From an uncultured Chlorobiota bacterium (lineage in GTDB: Bacteria > Bacteroidota > Kapaibacteriia > OLB7), in NCBI GenBank assembly GCA_946481475.1, contig CAMLOB010000245.1:1-6458 (forward strand): DNA of 6,458 nt. The letters run 5' to 3'. The translations under genes and the position numbers were made by a program. The notes under the pieces were generated by a model. That model was not told where the DNA came from, searched no databases, and saw nothing but the letters and a program-made list of their open reading frames with translations. Of this stretch, positions 1 through 5,925 are shown one piece after another. How positions within the stretch are numbered: the stretch's first letter is position 1; each line of letters begins with the position of its first letter.

Positions 1-1140
1 GTCGGAGTTGAAGGGAATCTTCCGTCGCGGCTGAGCCAGGTGATCGCCCTTGCACGACCGGATCCCGGATTCGATCCGAACCGGATCATCGGCGTCGGCA
101 CGTTCGTCGATTACGACGCGACCTTCCGCGTGGCCGTTATCGAAAGCACTGACGGCGGCGAAGTCTGGAGCACCGGTCAGGAACTGCCGGAGCTGATCGG
201 ATCGACCGGCAAAGTCAAACTGCTGTTTGCCGGAGATCCGGAATCGGAACTCGGACCGGTTACCGGCTTCCTCTACGGATCGAAAGGCCTGATGGTCAGC
301 GAAAACGGAGGGGTCACCTGGACCATGCGAACCGATGCCTACAGCTTCGAGCATCTGGCAATGGCGACGCCCGAACTGGGGGCGGCAATCACCTCGGACG
401 GTATCTACACCACCACCGACGGAGGAAGGACCTGGACGAAACGGGACGAGCGGACGCCGGAGCAGAACACATCGCTCGGCATCACTCCTCTGACGGCCGG
501 CAATTTTGCCGCAATGTTCTCCACCAGACAGGGAGGGCACAGGAACTGGTCGTATGAACAGAGCGAATCGGCCGGAACCACATGGGTGTCGTTCGACGGA
601 ACCGGAGCCGAACGTCCGATGGACATCGGCGCCTACTGGGGGGATTCGGCAAACGTTCACGTGGTCGGACGCGCAGGCGTTATCCAGCATTCGGATGATG
701 CCGGGCACACCTTCTCGCTTGAAAACGATTCGGTCTCCACATTTGTCGGCCTTGTCGGATACGTCGAGGCCGGACAGGATCTCGACTATCTCTACGTGAT
801 AGCTCCGGGGAACGAAGCCGGGCGCTTCTTACTCCACCGCAGACCTCCGATGAGCGTTCCATTCGAGACCGACCCGGCAATACAATCGGCCTGGCTGACG
901 ACGAATCCGGTACGCGGAGGAGAGGGCGTGCTCGGTCTGGAACTGATCGAACCGACCGGAGTGAACATCCGGCTCTACGATATGATCGGCAGACCGGTCT
1001 ACGAGGAACGGCGCGAATTGTACGGCAAGGGCCAGTACCGCATCCAGCTTAACCTGAATGATCTGGCAAGCGGACGCTACACGATCGAGATCGCAACGGA
1101 GAAAGGAGCGACGAGACTCCCGCTTGTGGTTCTCAAGTAG
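1..1140 (+). CDS. BNR/Asp-box repeat protein with T9SS C-terminal sorting domain (5'-partial)
   Basis: The frame is open from the first base of the window to a TAG stop, so the true start lies upstream. The GTG at 40-42 is only the first start-like codon and is not a convincing start: no signal peptide follows it. About 379 residues are visible. Counting from that GTG, Asp-box-like motifs (S-x-D-x-G-x-T-W) occur near residues 36-43 (STDGGEVW), 87-94 (SENGGVTW), 125-132 (TTDGGRTW), 175-182 (degenerate) and 218-225 (SDDAGHTF). Such repeats build beta-propellers of the sialidase/Ycf48/VPS10 type; no catalytic residues can be assigned. Residues about 285-366 form a type A T9SS sorting domain: NPVRGG opening, RLYDMIGRPV, then LASGRYTIEI and a basic-hydrophobic end. 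The family role is export across the outer membrane and release or anchoring at the surface. The substrate is unknown. It is convergent with the 596-residue gene. Confidence 0.85.
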   Translation, partial: VGVEGNLPSRLSQVIALARPDPGFDPNRIIGVGTFVDYDATFRVAVIESTDGGEVWSTGQELPELIGSTGKVKLLFAGDPESELGPVTGFLYGSKGLMVSENGGVTWTMRTDAYSFEHLAMATPELGAAITSDGIYTTTDGGRTWTKRDERTPEQNTSLGITPLTAGNFAAMFSTRQGGHRNWSYEQSESAGTTWVSFDGTGAERPMDIGAYWGDSANVHVVGRAGVIQHSDDAGHTFSLENDSVSTFVGLVGYVEAGQDLDYLYVIAPGNEAGRFLLHRRPPMSVPFETDPAIQSAWLTTNPVRGGEGVLGLELIEPTGVNIRLYDMIGRPVYEERRELYGKGQYRIQLNLNDLASGRYTIEIATEKGATRLPLVVLK

Positions 1141-1165
1141 TCGTTGCGGAATACATCCGCACAGC

Positions 1166-1205
1166 AAAGGCCGGAAATACTCGATGTGTTTCCGGCCTTT
1201 TGATT
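1166..1205 (+). terminator. Rho-independent terminator, possibly bidirectional
   Basis: A perfect 12-bp stem pairs 1166-1177 (AAAGGCCGGAAA) with 1189-1200 (TTTCCGGCCTTT) around an 11-base loop, followed by another T and then GATTT. It lies 25 bases after the TAG of the Asp-box gene. The A-rich left arm means the same hairpin ends in TTT when read on the minus strand. It could therefore also stop transcripts of the minus-strand gene ending at 1276, though the minus side has no further T run. Confidence 0.8.
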
Positions 1206-1275
1206 TCGTGAGGCATCTTTTCAAACACCCGGCACTTCACCTTCCCATGAATCTCACCTGTTGCCCGATCCTTCG

Positions 1276-3066
1276 TCACCTCACCCCGAACCACTCCAGC
1301 CGACTCGTCCGGGCCGTCTGGATCAGCGCGCACCACTCTCCTCCACTCCCGAAAGAGATGTCCTGAATCCGCTCCCACGGTTTCTGCGAACGGATCAGCC
1401 CCTCGGCAACCAGTTCGTGCGAAGCGATGTCGTATTCCTGTACGATGAAGGTAAAGCTCGATTCTCCGATGTTCAGATCGGGTTCCCGTATCCGCCAGAC
1501 CACACCGAGACGGTTTCCACTCCGCTCCAGCTTCTGGATGTAGGCTCCGGCCGAATCCAGAATGCAGTCGCGGTCGGCATCGGTCAGCAGATGCCCCGGT
1601 CTTCCATCATAGCCGACAACTTCCGGATTGAAATACGACTTCAGCGGAATCTTCGCTCCGTCGGTCAACTGAATTTCCGAAGAGAACTGCTGCGCACACC
1701 CGTAGAGACCACTGTCGAGCACGACGACGTGACGGCCCGAGATGCCGTAGCCGAGACCGTACTTCCAGTGGACAGGATCGAGCGCGCCGATCTCCGAGAC
1801 GATCTCTCCGGTCCGCAGGTCAACTCCCCAGAAGAGAGGGGCATGGTCGTAGAACTCTCTACGTCTCGGATCGCGCGGCGGGGTGACGGTCGCCGGATCG
1901 GCGGCAACCGCCGGATACCCCTTCTTGCACTCGACAAAGGCAAGCCCGCGCTCCGGATCGTATGCCGCCTGGTAAGGAATATCGCCGATCAGCGTCTCGA
2001 TACTCATCGGAGGATATACAATCGGGACAAGCCGGACGATGTCGATTCTCCCGGCAACCGGGTCGATGCGGTACGTCGCCAGCACGTGCCGGCTGCCGAC
2101 GGAGAGAATCGTATCCCCCTCCTCGATCCTCATGTCGACCATCGGAAGGGCGTGAAAGACGGCGATGGAATCGGGAGCCGTGAAGCCCCCTCCGATCGTC
2201 AGGACCGAAGCGCCCGTCTGCTGCAGGACGTTGCGCCAGAGAGGAAAGTCGATGGAAGAAGAGAAGGAGTGGAGGACCGAGTCGGAGGGACGCAGTTCCC
2301 CCAGAAGGTCTCCGCTTTGCATATCGAACACATATCGAACAAGAAGATCCCGGTTAACGGCCGAAGCATAGCGTTTGTCGGGACCAAGCGCAAGCCATTG
2401 CAGACTTCCGAGCATCGTCGTCGAATCATCCTTCAATGGTGCGGACTCCAGCCGAACAGCCGACCGGACCTCCCGCTCGAGAACTGCGGGGTCGTGAATC
2501 CGAACCAGACAGGATGGCCCTGCGGAGGGATCCTTGAGGATGTCTCCTCGTCCCCCCCCCTTGTTCACCCGAAGGATATCACCGACAACGGCGGAGTCGT
2601 TATTTCCCACAAACGTCGACTTGGCATAGAGGAGTTCTCCTTCCCTGCTCCAGACGGTTACCCACGGAGCCGATTCCGACAGGCCGAGCGTGTGGAACAC
2701 GTCACCGGCAGTATCGATGATCAGGGGAAAGGGGAAGCGGAACTCCTGCGCGTAGCGGATAGCCCCGTAGTATCTGTTCATCCGGGCGATTCCGAGAACG
2801 TTCCCCTCCCACCCGCTCTCCCTGACCCGCCTGGCGATCTGCCCCACCAGCAACTCCCCCCGCACGAACGTTCGCGGATAGATCAGGAAAATCAGGGAAA
2901 GCTCCGTCTCCTTCCTGTCGGCCAGGAGCGTCCGGATCTCATCGGACACACCGGCAAAGGGGAAGGAGCTGACCACATCGGGAGGTTCCGGCTGTGCCGA
3001 ACCTGTGTTGCCGATCAGGACAAAAAAGAGAGGAAGAAGGACGAAGAGTCCGGTCAGCGTAGTCAT
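1276..3066 (-). CDS. Secreted two-domain protein: cysteine-less thioredoxin-like domain plus probable beta-propeller
   Basis: A 596-residue protein, ATG at 3066 and TGA at 1276. An SD-like AAAGGTGG (3071-3078) lies 4 bases ahead and supports the start. Residues 1-24 form a Sec signal peptide (hydrophobic core, GSA-Q cleavage). Residues about 35-165 resemble an AhpC/TlpA-type thioredoxin fold: strand LSLIFLIYP, helix, GIARMN strand, then PFPLIIDTAGDVFHTLGL and a cis-Pro-like SAPWVTVWSREGELL. The usual CxxC site is replaced by YPRTFVRG, so oxidoreductase activity is unlikely. Residues about 185-596 contain several strand-turn-strand units with Asp/Gly turns (RYVFDMQSGDLLGEL, WGVDLRTGEIVSEIG, VQEYDIASHELVAEGL), typical of a six-bladed propeller or 6-bladed-like sensor domain; the fold is inferred. 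The five C-terminal-part cysteines are scattered. No T9SS domain is visible, so a periplasmic location is likely. A 9-G run sits at codons 169-172, at the domain junction. Confidence 0.85.
   Translation of the reverse strand: MTTLTGLFVLLPLFFVLIGNTGSAQPEPPDVVSSFPFAGVSDEIRTLLADRKETELSLIFLIYPRTFVRGELLVGQIARRVRESGWEGNVLGIARMNRYYGAIRYAQEFRFPFPLIIDTAGDVFHTLGLSESAPWVTVWSREGELLYAKSTFVGNNDSAVVGDILRVNKGGGRGDILKDPSAGPSCLVRIHDPAVLEREVRSAVRLESAPLKDDSTTMLGSLQWLALGPDKRYASAVNRDLLVRYVFDMQSGDLLGELRPSDSVLHSFSSSIDFPLWRNVLQQTGASVLTIGGGFTAPDSIAVFHALPMVDMRIEEGDTILSVGSRHVLATYRIDPVAGRIDIVRLVPIVYPPMSIETLIGDIPYQAAYDPERGLAFVECKKGYPAVAADPATVTPPRDPRRREFYDHAPLFWGVDLRTGEIVSEIGALDPVHWKYGLGYGISGRHVVVLDSGLYGCAQQFSSEIQLTDGAKIPLKSYFNPEVVGYDGRPGHLLTDADRDCILDSAGAYIQKLERSGNRLGVVWRIREPDLNIGESSFTFIVQEYDIASHELVAEGLIRSQKPWERIQDISFGSGGEWCALIQTARTSRLEWFGVR
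2552..2560 (-). repeat. Homopolymeric G9 tract inside a coding region
   Basis: Nine consecutive C on the plus strand (G on the coding strand) span the AAG-GGG-GGG-GGA codons (Lys169-Gly172) of the 596-residue protein. It is the longest mononucleotide run I saw in the window. Gain of one G leads to a TGA at 2426-2428, and loss of one G leads to a TGA at 2433-2435. Either change would end the protein at about 210 residues, just after the thioredoxin-like domain. Confidence 0.9.
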
Positions 3067-3070
3067 TGCA

Positions 3071-3078
3071 CCACCTTT
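3071..3078 (-). promoter_or_regulatory. Ribosome binding site of the 596-residue gene
   Basis: AAAGGTGG on the minus strand, 4 bases before the ATG (7 bases after the AAAGG part). The small secreted gene upstream carries nearly the same sequence (AAGGTG). It supports the ATG at 3066 as the real start. Confidence 0.5.
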
Positions 3079-3158
3079 GTATGGGAGTTGGGAGTTATAT
3101 CGATATCATCCGCAGCCGGGCTATCCTTTCGGTAACCTCCGGCACGTCCGGAATAGAT

Positions 3159-3192
3159 AACGGGGAGTATCGAGCCTTCGATACTCCCCGTT
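3159..3192 (-). terminator. Strong hairpin, probable terminator of the 102-residue gene
   Basis: A perfect 15-bp inverted repeat (3159-3173 with 3178-3192, core CGGGGAGTATCGA) closes a 4-base loop. It begins 14 bases after the TAA at 3207 on the minus strand. The tail on that strand is TTATCTATT, only moderately T-rich, so termination may be incomplete. It separates the 102-residue gene from the 596-residue gene downstream. Read on the plus strand it ends in TTTCGTACC, but no plus-strand gene precedes it. Confidence 0.7.
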
Positions 3193-3206
3193 TCGTACCG
3201 GACTCC

Positions 3207-3515
3207 TTACGGTTTGAACTCGAGGAGTGCCTCGGCAATATTCACCTGTGCAATGAAGTGCACCTGGAAATCACCGATCGGAAGCTGCATCGCGTCGTAC
3301 ATTCTCAGGTGGTCCTGATAGTAGGGATCCGAAGGATAGACGTTCGTCGTAATCGTCGCGCAGACAAGAGTCGACGGACCTTTACACTTGACGCCGGTCG
3401 GACCGGACTCCGACCCCCATGCCCCCTTCAGTTCAATCGTAGCCGCTTCGGAAGCGGCCGTAGCCATGAGGAAGAGGGCCGCAACGGCCAATGCAAGAGA
3501 CTTGATGCGTTTCAT
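3207..3515 (-). CDS. Small secreted protein of unknown function
   Basis: A 102-residue protein, ATG at 3515 and TAA at 3207. An SD-like AAGGTG (3523-3528) lies 7 bases ahead of the ATG. Residues 1-24 are a textbook Sec signal peptide: MKRIK basic end, hydrophobic core, cleavage after ASEA. The mature part is about 78 residues. It has two cysteines close together (Cys44 and Cys52, in GVKCKGPSTLVC) that could form one disulfide loop, then a Tyr/Asp-rich stretch (YPSDPYYQDHL) and a beta-like C-terminal part (GDFQVHFIAQVNIAEALLEF). There is no T9SS domain, lipobox or membrane segment after the signal. I do not recognise a family. It is flanked by a 220-base gap upstream and a hairpin downstream, so it is probably its own transcription unit. 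The real signal peptide and ribosome binding site make it a convincing gene. Confidence 0.8.
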   Translation of the reverse strand: MKRIKSLALAVAALFLMATAASEAATIELKGAWGSESGPTGVKCKGPSTLVCATITTNVYPSDPYYQDHLRMYDAMQLPIGDFQVHFIAQVNIAEALLEFKP

Positions 3516-3735
3516 AAGTATTCACCTTGATAATTAAGTATGAGGATTACTACCAGCCATCTGTCGCTGAAGCGCATGAACCGACTGTCTACGGGCCGTT
3601 ATCTTCGCAAGTCGGATTAGAAGCAACAGACCGTTTTCACACGCATGAACAACAGATAAACAGCACATATTATCTACTACCGTTTTTTCATTCGGGATTT
3701 CTCTTCAATCCGGATGCGCTACAGCATATTCATTA
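3516..3735. other. Gene-free, relatively AT-rich intergenic region
   Basis: This stretch lies between the end of the kelch gene and the start of the 102-residue gene and is visibly richer in A/T than its surroundings. It must hold the promoter of the small gene if that gene is separately transcribed. I see -10-like TAGATAAT/TAATAT on the minus strand around 3667-3675 but no well-placed -35 partner. An imperfect inverted repeat (about 3693-3714, eight base pairs with one mismatch) followed on the minus strand by A rather than T is not a credible terminator. No small ORF with coding signs was found. Confidence 0.5.
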
Positions 3736-4620
3736 TTATCTGACCACGATCAATCTTCTCGCGATCACTCCCCCCTCTGCGTCGATCACCAGCAGATAAT
3801 GGCCGGAGTGGAATCGGGCAATGTCGACGAATCCGGAGCCGGCTTCCGGGACCGATTCCAGCAACCTGCCCGAGAGCGTAAAGAGGGACACATCGGCATC
3901 TGGGTAGTCGCCGGACGAACCGAGCAGTCCCCGTATATCGACCGCATCTCCGGTCGTCAGCAGAGGTACTTCCCCTTCCTCCCACAACCGATCATCGGGC
4001 CGGAGAACCGGCACCGCCGAAAGGGAGCGACGTACAAGAATCGAACGGTTATCCTGTCCCCCTGCAACAATCATCAGATTCCCATCGCTCGCCGCTCCGG
4101 CAAACGCTCGCGGTGCGGGAAGTTCTTCCACCTCGATCCACTCCTCCCGTTCCTCATTGAAAGCGTAGGAAAGAGTCGTCATCCCGGTCGGAGCATAGCC
4201 TCCGACAACGGTCACGCGGCCGTCAACCACTCCGATCGCCACGCCGGCGACCGGCAAAGGATAATCGGGAAGCCGTTCCCAGAGAATGGAATCGGGGGAG
4301 AGGATCTCCCCCCGAAGAGCATAGCGACTGGTGAAGGCATCGGCTTCATCCCCGGTCTTCCCTCCCACAAGATAGATTGCCCCTTCATGCTGAACCGCCG
4401 AGGTATAGGAGAGAGGAACGGGCAGATCGGTTGCCCGATGCCAGGAGTTCTCCCCGACATCGTAGCGATAGACGTGCGGCGTCGCAATGCTGAGACTTCC
4501 GGCGGAACGTTCTCCTCCGAGGATGTAGATGTTGCCGTCATAGACCGCACCCGCATGAAGCTCAACGGCTTCGGGCAGAGAGGCGATCTTCCTGTAGGTC
4601 CGGTCGGTCAGATCAAGCAC
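3736..4620 (-). CDS. C-terminal fragment of the kelch protein (four kelch repeats and T9SS sorting domain)
   Basis: The 294-residue piece after the amber codon. A GTG codon (4618-4620) immediately follows the TAG, with GGGAG (4626-4630) five bases before it, so reinitiation is conceivable. The product would lack a signal peptide and could not reach the T9SS. Kelch repeats lie at about residues 22-36, 72-87, 126-141 and 172-188. The sorting domain occupies about 242-294 (VSLFTLSGRLLE, then HSGHYLLVID, then RRLIVVR). The gene ends in three consecutive in-frame stops, TAA TAA TGA. The reading frame after the TAG is otherwise intact and keeps family-typical residues, so any inactivation is recent. 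Confidence 0.6.
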   Translation of the reverse strand: MLDLTDRTYRKIASLPEAVELHAGAVYDGNIYILGGERSAGSLSIATPHVYRYDVGENSWHRATDLPVPLSYTSAVQHEGAIYLVGGKTGDEADAFTSRYALRGEILSPDSILWERLPDYPLPVAGVAIGVVDGRVTVVGGYAPTGMTTLSYAFNEEREEWIEVEELPAPRAFAGAASDGNLMIVAGGQDNRSILVRRSLSAVPVLRPDDRLWEEGEVPLLTTGDAVDIRGLLGSSGDYPDADVSLFTLSGRLLESVPEAGSGFVDIARFHSGHYLLVIDAEGGVIARRLIVVR

Positions 4621-4992
4621 CTATTCTCCCGGCACGCTTCCGACCACGCTGAGACGGCTTGATCCGCCGATCAGGAATAACCGATCGCCGAGCACGGCAG
4701 CATAGCCTCCGGCACGAACCGATGGAAGATCGGGAAGGGGAAACAGGTGACCGCTCCAGTCGATTCCGTAAGCCGTCGCCAGATCGGAACTGATGGGAAT
4801 CGAGAACCCGCCGAGGATATAGGCCGTGTCTCCTCTGATCGCCGCCATCGGTGTGATGCGGGCCTGATCGAGATCGCCAAGAGAACTCCACTGTGAACTG
4901 GCCGGAACTCGTGCCACCGCAAGAACGACGACAAGGACCACACACCGGGCCACTGCCCGGATGATCGCAGGATATGGAAAGAAGAACTGCAT
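4621..4992 (-). CDS. N-terminal fragment of the kelch protein (signal peptide and two kelch repeats)
   Basis: The 123-residue piece before the amber codon. It begins with a long hydrophobic signal peptide (IIRAVARCVVLVVVLAVARVPASSQ region) and holds kelch repeats at about residues 49-62 and 97-111. If translated alone it would be exported, but two blades cannot close a propeller, so a stable fold is doubtful. There is no clear Shine-Dalgarno ahead of the ATG at 4992. Another ATG seven bases upstream is in a different frame and opens no signal peptide. It starts 72 bases after the stop of the Cys-rich gene with no terminator between, so they likely share a message. Confidence 0.6.
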   Translation of the reverse strand: MQFFFPYPAIIRAVARCVVLVVVLAVARVPASSQWSSLGDLDQARITPMAAIRGDTAYILGGFSIPISSDLATAYGIDWSGHLFPLPDLPSVRAGGYAAVLGDRLFLIGGSSRLSVVGSVPGE

Positions 4993-5064
4993 GTGCCATC
5001 AGAAGAATATGGTGTCAGGACGTTCCCGCTCTCTGCAGGAACCGGAATACCTATAGTCACGGGA

Positions 5065-5694
5065 TCAGCAACCGTCCCATTCCGGATCGACGCCGGAAAT
5101 CCCCCCGGACCCCTCCCACTCCTCACCACAGGTCGACTCGCATTCTACAGGCAACCCCACTTCGCAGTCATCCCCCCCGGCACCGACCAGTGTGAGGACA
5201 GGGGAGCCGTTGACGAGCTCCACGATGTAATCGCGCCAGCAGCACCCGGAACCGCACGCCGAGAACTCGGTCCCCAGTCCGCTTCCGGTCCGCTTGACGC
5301 ACGAAGCCTGCGTCACCCGCAGCGGTTCCGGACTGCCGTAGACATAATAGCCCCGCGCCGCAGCCTCAAGAGCGGTCATCTGAGCAAACAGACTGAAGAG
5401 TTCGGCATTGCTGGAGATGTCGATCGTCCCTCCCCCCGTCGTGAAGGTGAAGGAGGCCGGATCGACGACAAAGACTGACTGCCCGGTCGCAGAACGTCCG
5501 GTAATCACCGTCCACTCGCTTCCCACATCCGTCCCGAGCGTTGAGGTGCCGCCGGGCGGAATCTCCACATCGAATGAATCGACGTTGACAAGGGTACTGT
5601 CGACGCAGGGAAGCGGTTGAGAGGTTGCAACAAGCGGAAGCAGAAGGATACTCCAGCCGAGTATGAGCAGCCGCAGGGAGGTTTTGCCACACAT
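5065..5694 (-). CDS. Cysteine-rich secreted protein of unknown function
   Basis: A 209-residue protein, ATG at 5694 and TGA at 5065. A short AAGG (5702-5705) lies 7 bases upstream. Residues 1-26 form a signal peptide (SLRLLILGWSILLLPLVATSQ). The mature part has nine cysteines: 30, 132, 147, 151, 152, 177, 185, 189 and the very last residue, 209. They cluster in the C-terminal third, including SACGSGCCWRDY at 145-156 and CESTCG at 185-190. The middle (about 40-95) is Thr/Ser/Gly/Val-rich and beta-like. The tail (190-209) is acidic and Gly/Trp-rich. No T9SS domain or clear lipobox is visible. The clustered cysteines suggest disulfide bonding outside the cytoplasm; a metal site is possible but not shown. 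I recognise no family. It is the first gene of a probable two-gene unit with the kelch gene. Confidence 0.8.
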   Translation of the reverse strand: MCGKTSLRLLILGWSILLLPLVATSQPLPCVDSTLVNVDSFDVEIPPGGTSTLGTDVGSEWTVITGRSATGQSVFVVDPASFTFTTGGGTIDISSNAELFSLFAQMTALEAAARGYYVYGSPEPLRVTQASCVKRTGSGLGTEFSACGSGCCWRDYIVELVNGSPVLTLVGAGGDDCEVGLPVECESTCGEEWEGSGGISGVDPEWDGC

Positions 5695-5925
5695 GAATAT
5701 GCCTTACATCAGAATGAAGTCGAAAACCCCGGATCGCCACAGCCATGTCGCACATTCCGGGACGGCTGAACTAACGCCGTAATGACCATGGCAAATTATA
5801 TCCTCTCCCCGTTCGGATGCAATACGCTGCCGGTAGGGTTCTTGCCTCTGTCTGTCCGTTTAGAACGGTTGTATGTCCGGATTGGAAAACGAATCGACCC
5901 TGGTGCCGACCGCTCGCTCCATTCT
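5695..5925. other. Intergenic region between regulator and Cys-rich gene
   Basis: This 231-base stretch follows the regulator's stop on the minus strand and precedes the Cys-rich gene. It holds the candidate promoter at 5795-5822 and a small hairpin (CCGTT-TAG-AACGG, 5856-5868), too short and without a T run to call a terminator. No convincing terminator for the regulator was found, so read-through into the Cys-rich gene cannot be excluded. No gene was seen. Confidence 0.5.
5795..5822 (-). promoter_or_regulatory. Candidate promoter of the Cys-rich/kelch unit
   Basis: On the minus strand, TTGCAT (5817-5822) and TATAAT (5795-5800) are separated by 16 bases. TATAAT is a perfect sigma-70 -10 box. 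The bases after it (TATAATTTG) also resemble the Bacteroidota -7 element TAnnTTTG, with one extra base. The -35 matches only TTG. Transcription from here would give a leader of about 95 bases before the ATG at 5694. Confidence 0.4.

Larger units (their letters stand above)
3736..4992 (-). pseudogene. Kelch-repeat T9SS cargo gene interrupted by one in-frame TAG
   Basis: Read as one frame this is a 418-codon gene, ATG at 4992 and TAA at 3736, broken only by TAG at 4621-4623 (codon 124). Both sides stay in the same frame, so this is a substitution rather than a frameshift. The combined product has a signal peptide (residues 1-34, ending ASSQ), six kelch repeats and a T9SS type A sorting domain. 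Two repeats precede the stop (DTAYILGG, DRLFLIGG) and four follow (GNIYILGG, GAIYLVGG, GRVTVVGG, GNLMIVAGG), together one six-bladed propeller. The codon follows Gly-Glu and precedes VLDLTDRTYR, where kelch proteins often carry a Tyr; TAT/TAC or CAG to TAG would explain it. TAG ends the Asp-box gene in this window, so recoding is unlikely. Sequencing error and a genuine nonsense allele remain open. Confidence 0.75.

Noticed and set aside
1145..1161. Six-base-pair stem TGCGGA/TCCGCA just after the first gene's stop
   Set aside because: Short, with no T run; the 12-bp stem directly after it is the credible terminator.
829..1224. A 131-codon minus-strand frame overlapping the end of the first gene and its terminator
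   Set aside because: It runs through a stem-loop terminator and opposite a clear T9SS domain; its product has no signal or motif.
1261..3135. A 624-codon open frame on the plus strand antisense to the 596-residue gene, longer than the gene itself
   Set aside because: Its translation is Arg/Asp/Pro-rich with no signal peptide, domain or recognisable motif. The minus strand has a signal peptide, ribosome binding site and structured domains. Long antisense frames are common in GC-rich genes.
4621..4623. TAG as selenocysteine- or pyrrolysine-like recoding or an alternative genetic code
   Set aside because: TAG is used as the ordinary stop of the first gene, selenocysteine uses TGA, and no insertion-element-like hairpin was seen after the codon. 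Nonsense mutation or sequence error is simpler.
3799..4662. A 287-codon plus-strand frame antisense to the kelch gene and covering the amber codon
   Set aside because: Same Arg/Gly-rich shadow character. The minus strand carries kelch repeats and the sorting domain in one frame.
4993..5478. A 161-codon plus-strand frame opposite the Cys-rich gene
   Set aside because: Shadow of the minus-strand gene, which has a signal peptide and clustered cysteines; the plus product shows neither.
5856..5868. Hairpin CCGTT-TAG-AACGG downstream of the regulator gene
   Set aside because: Only five base pairs with no T run on the minus strand, so not called a terminator.
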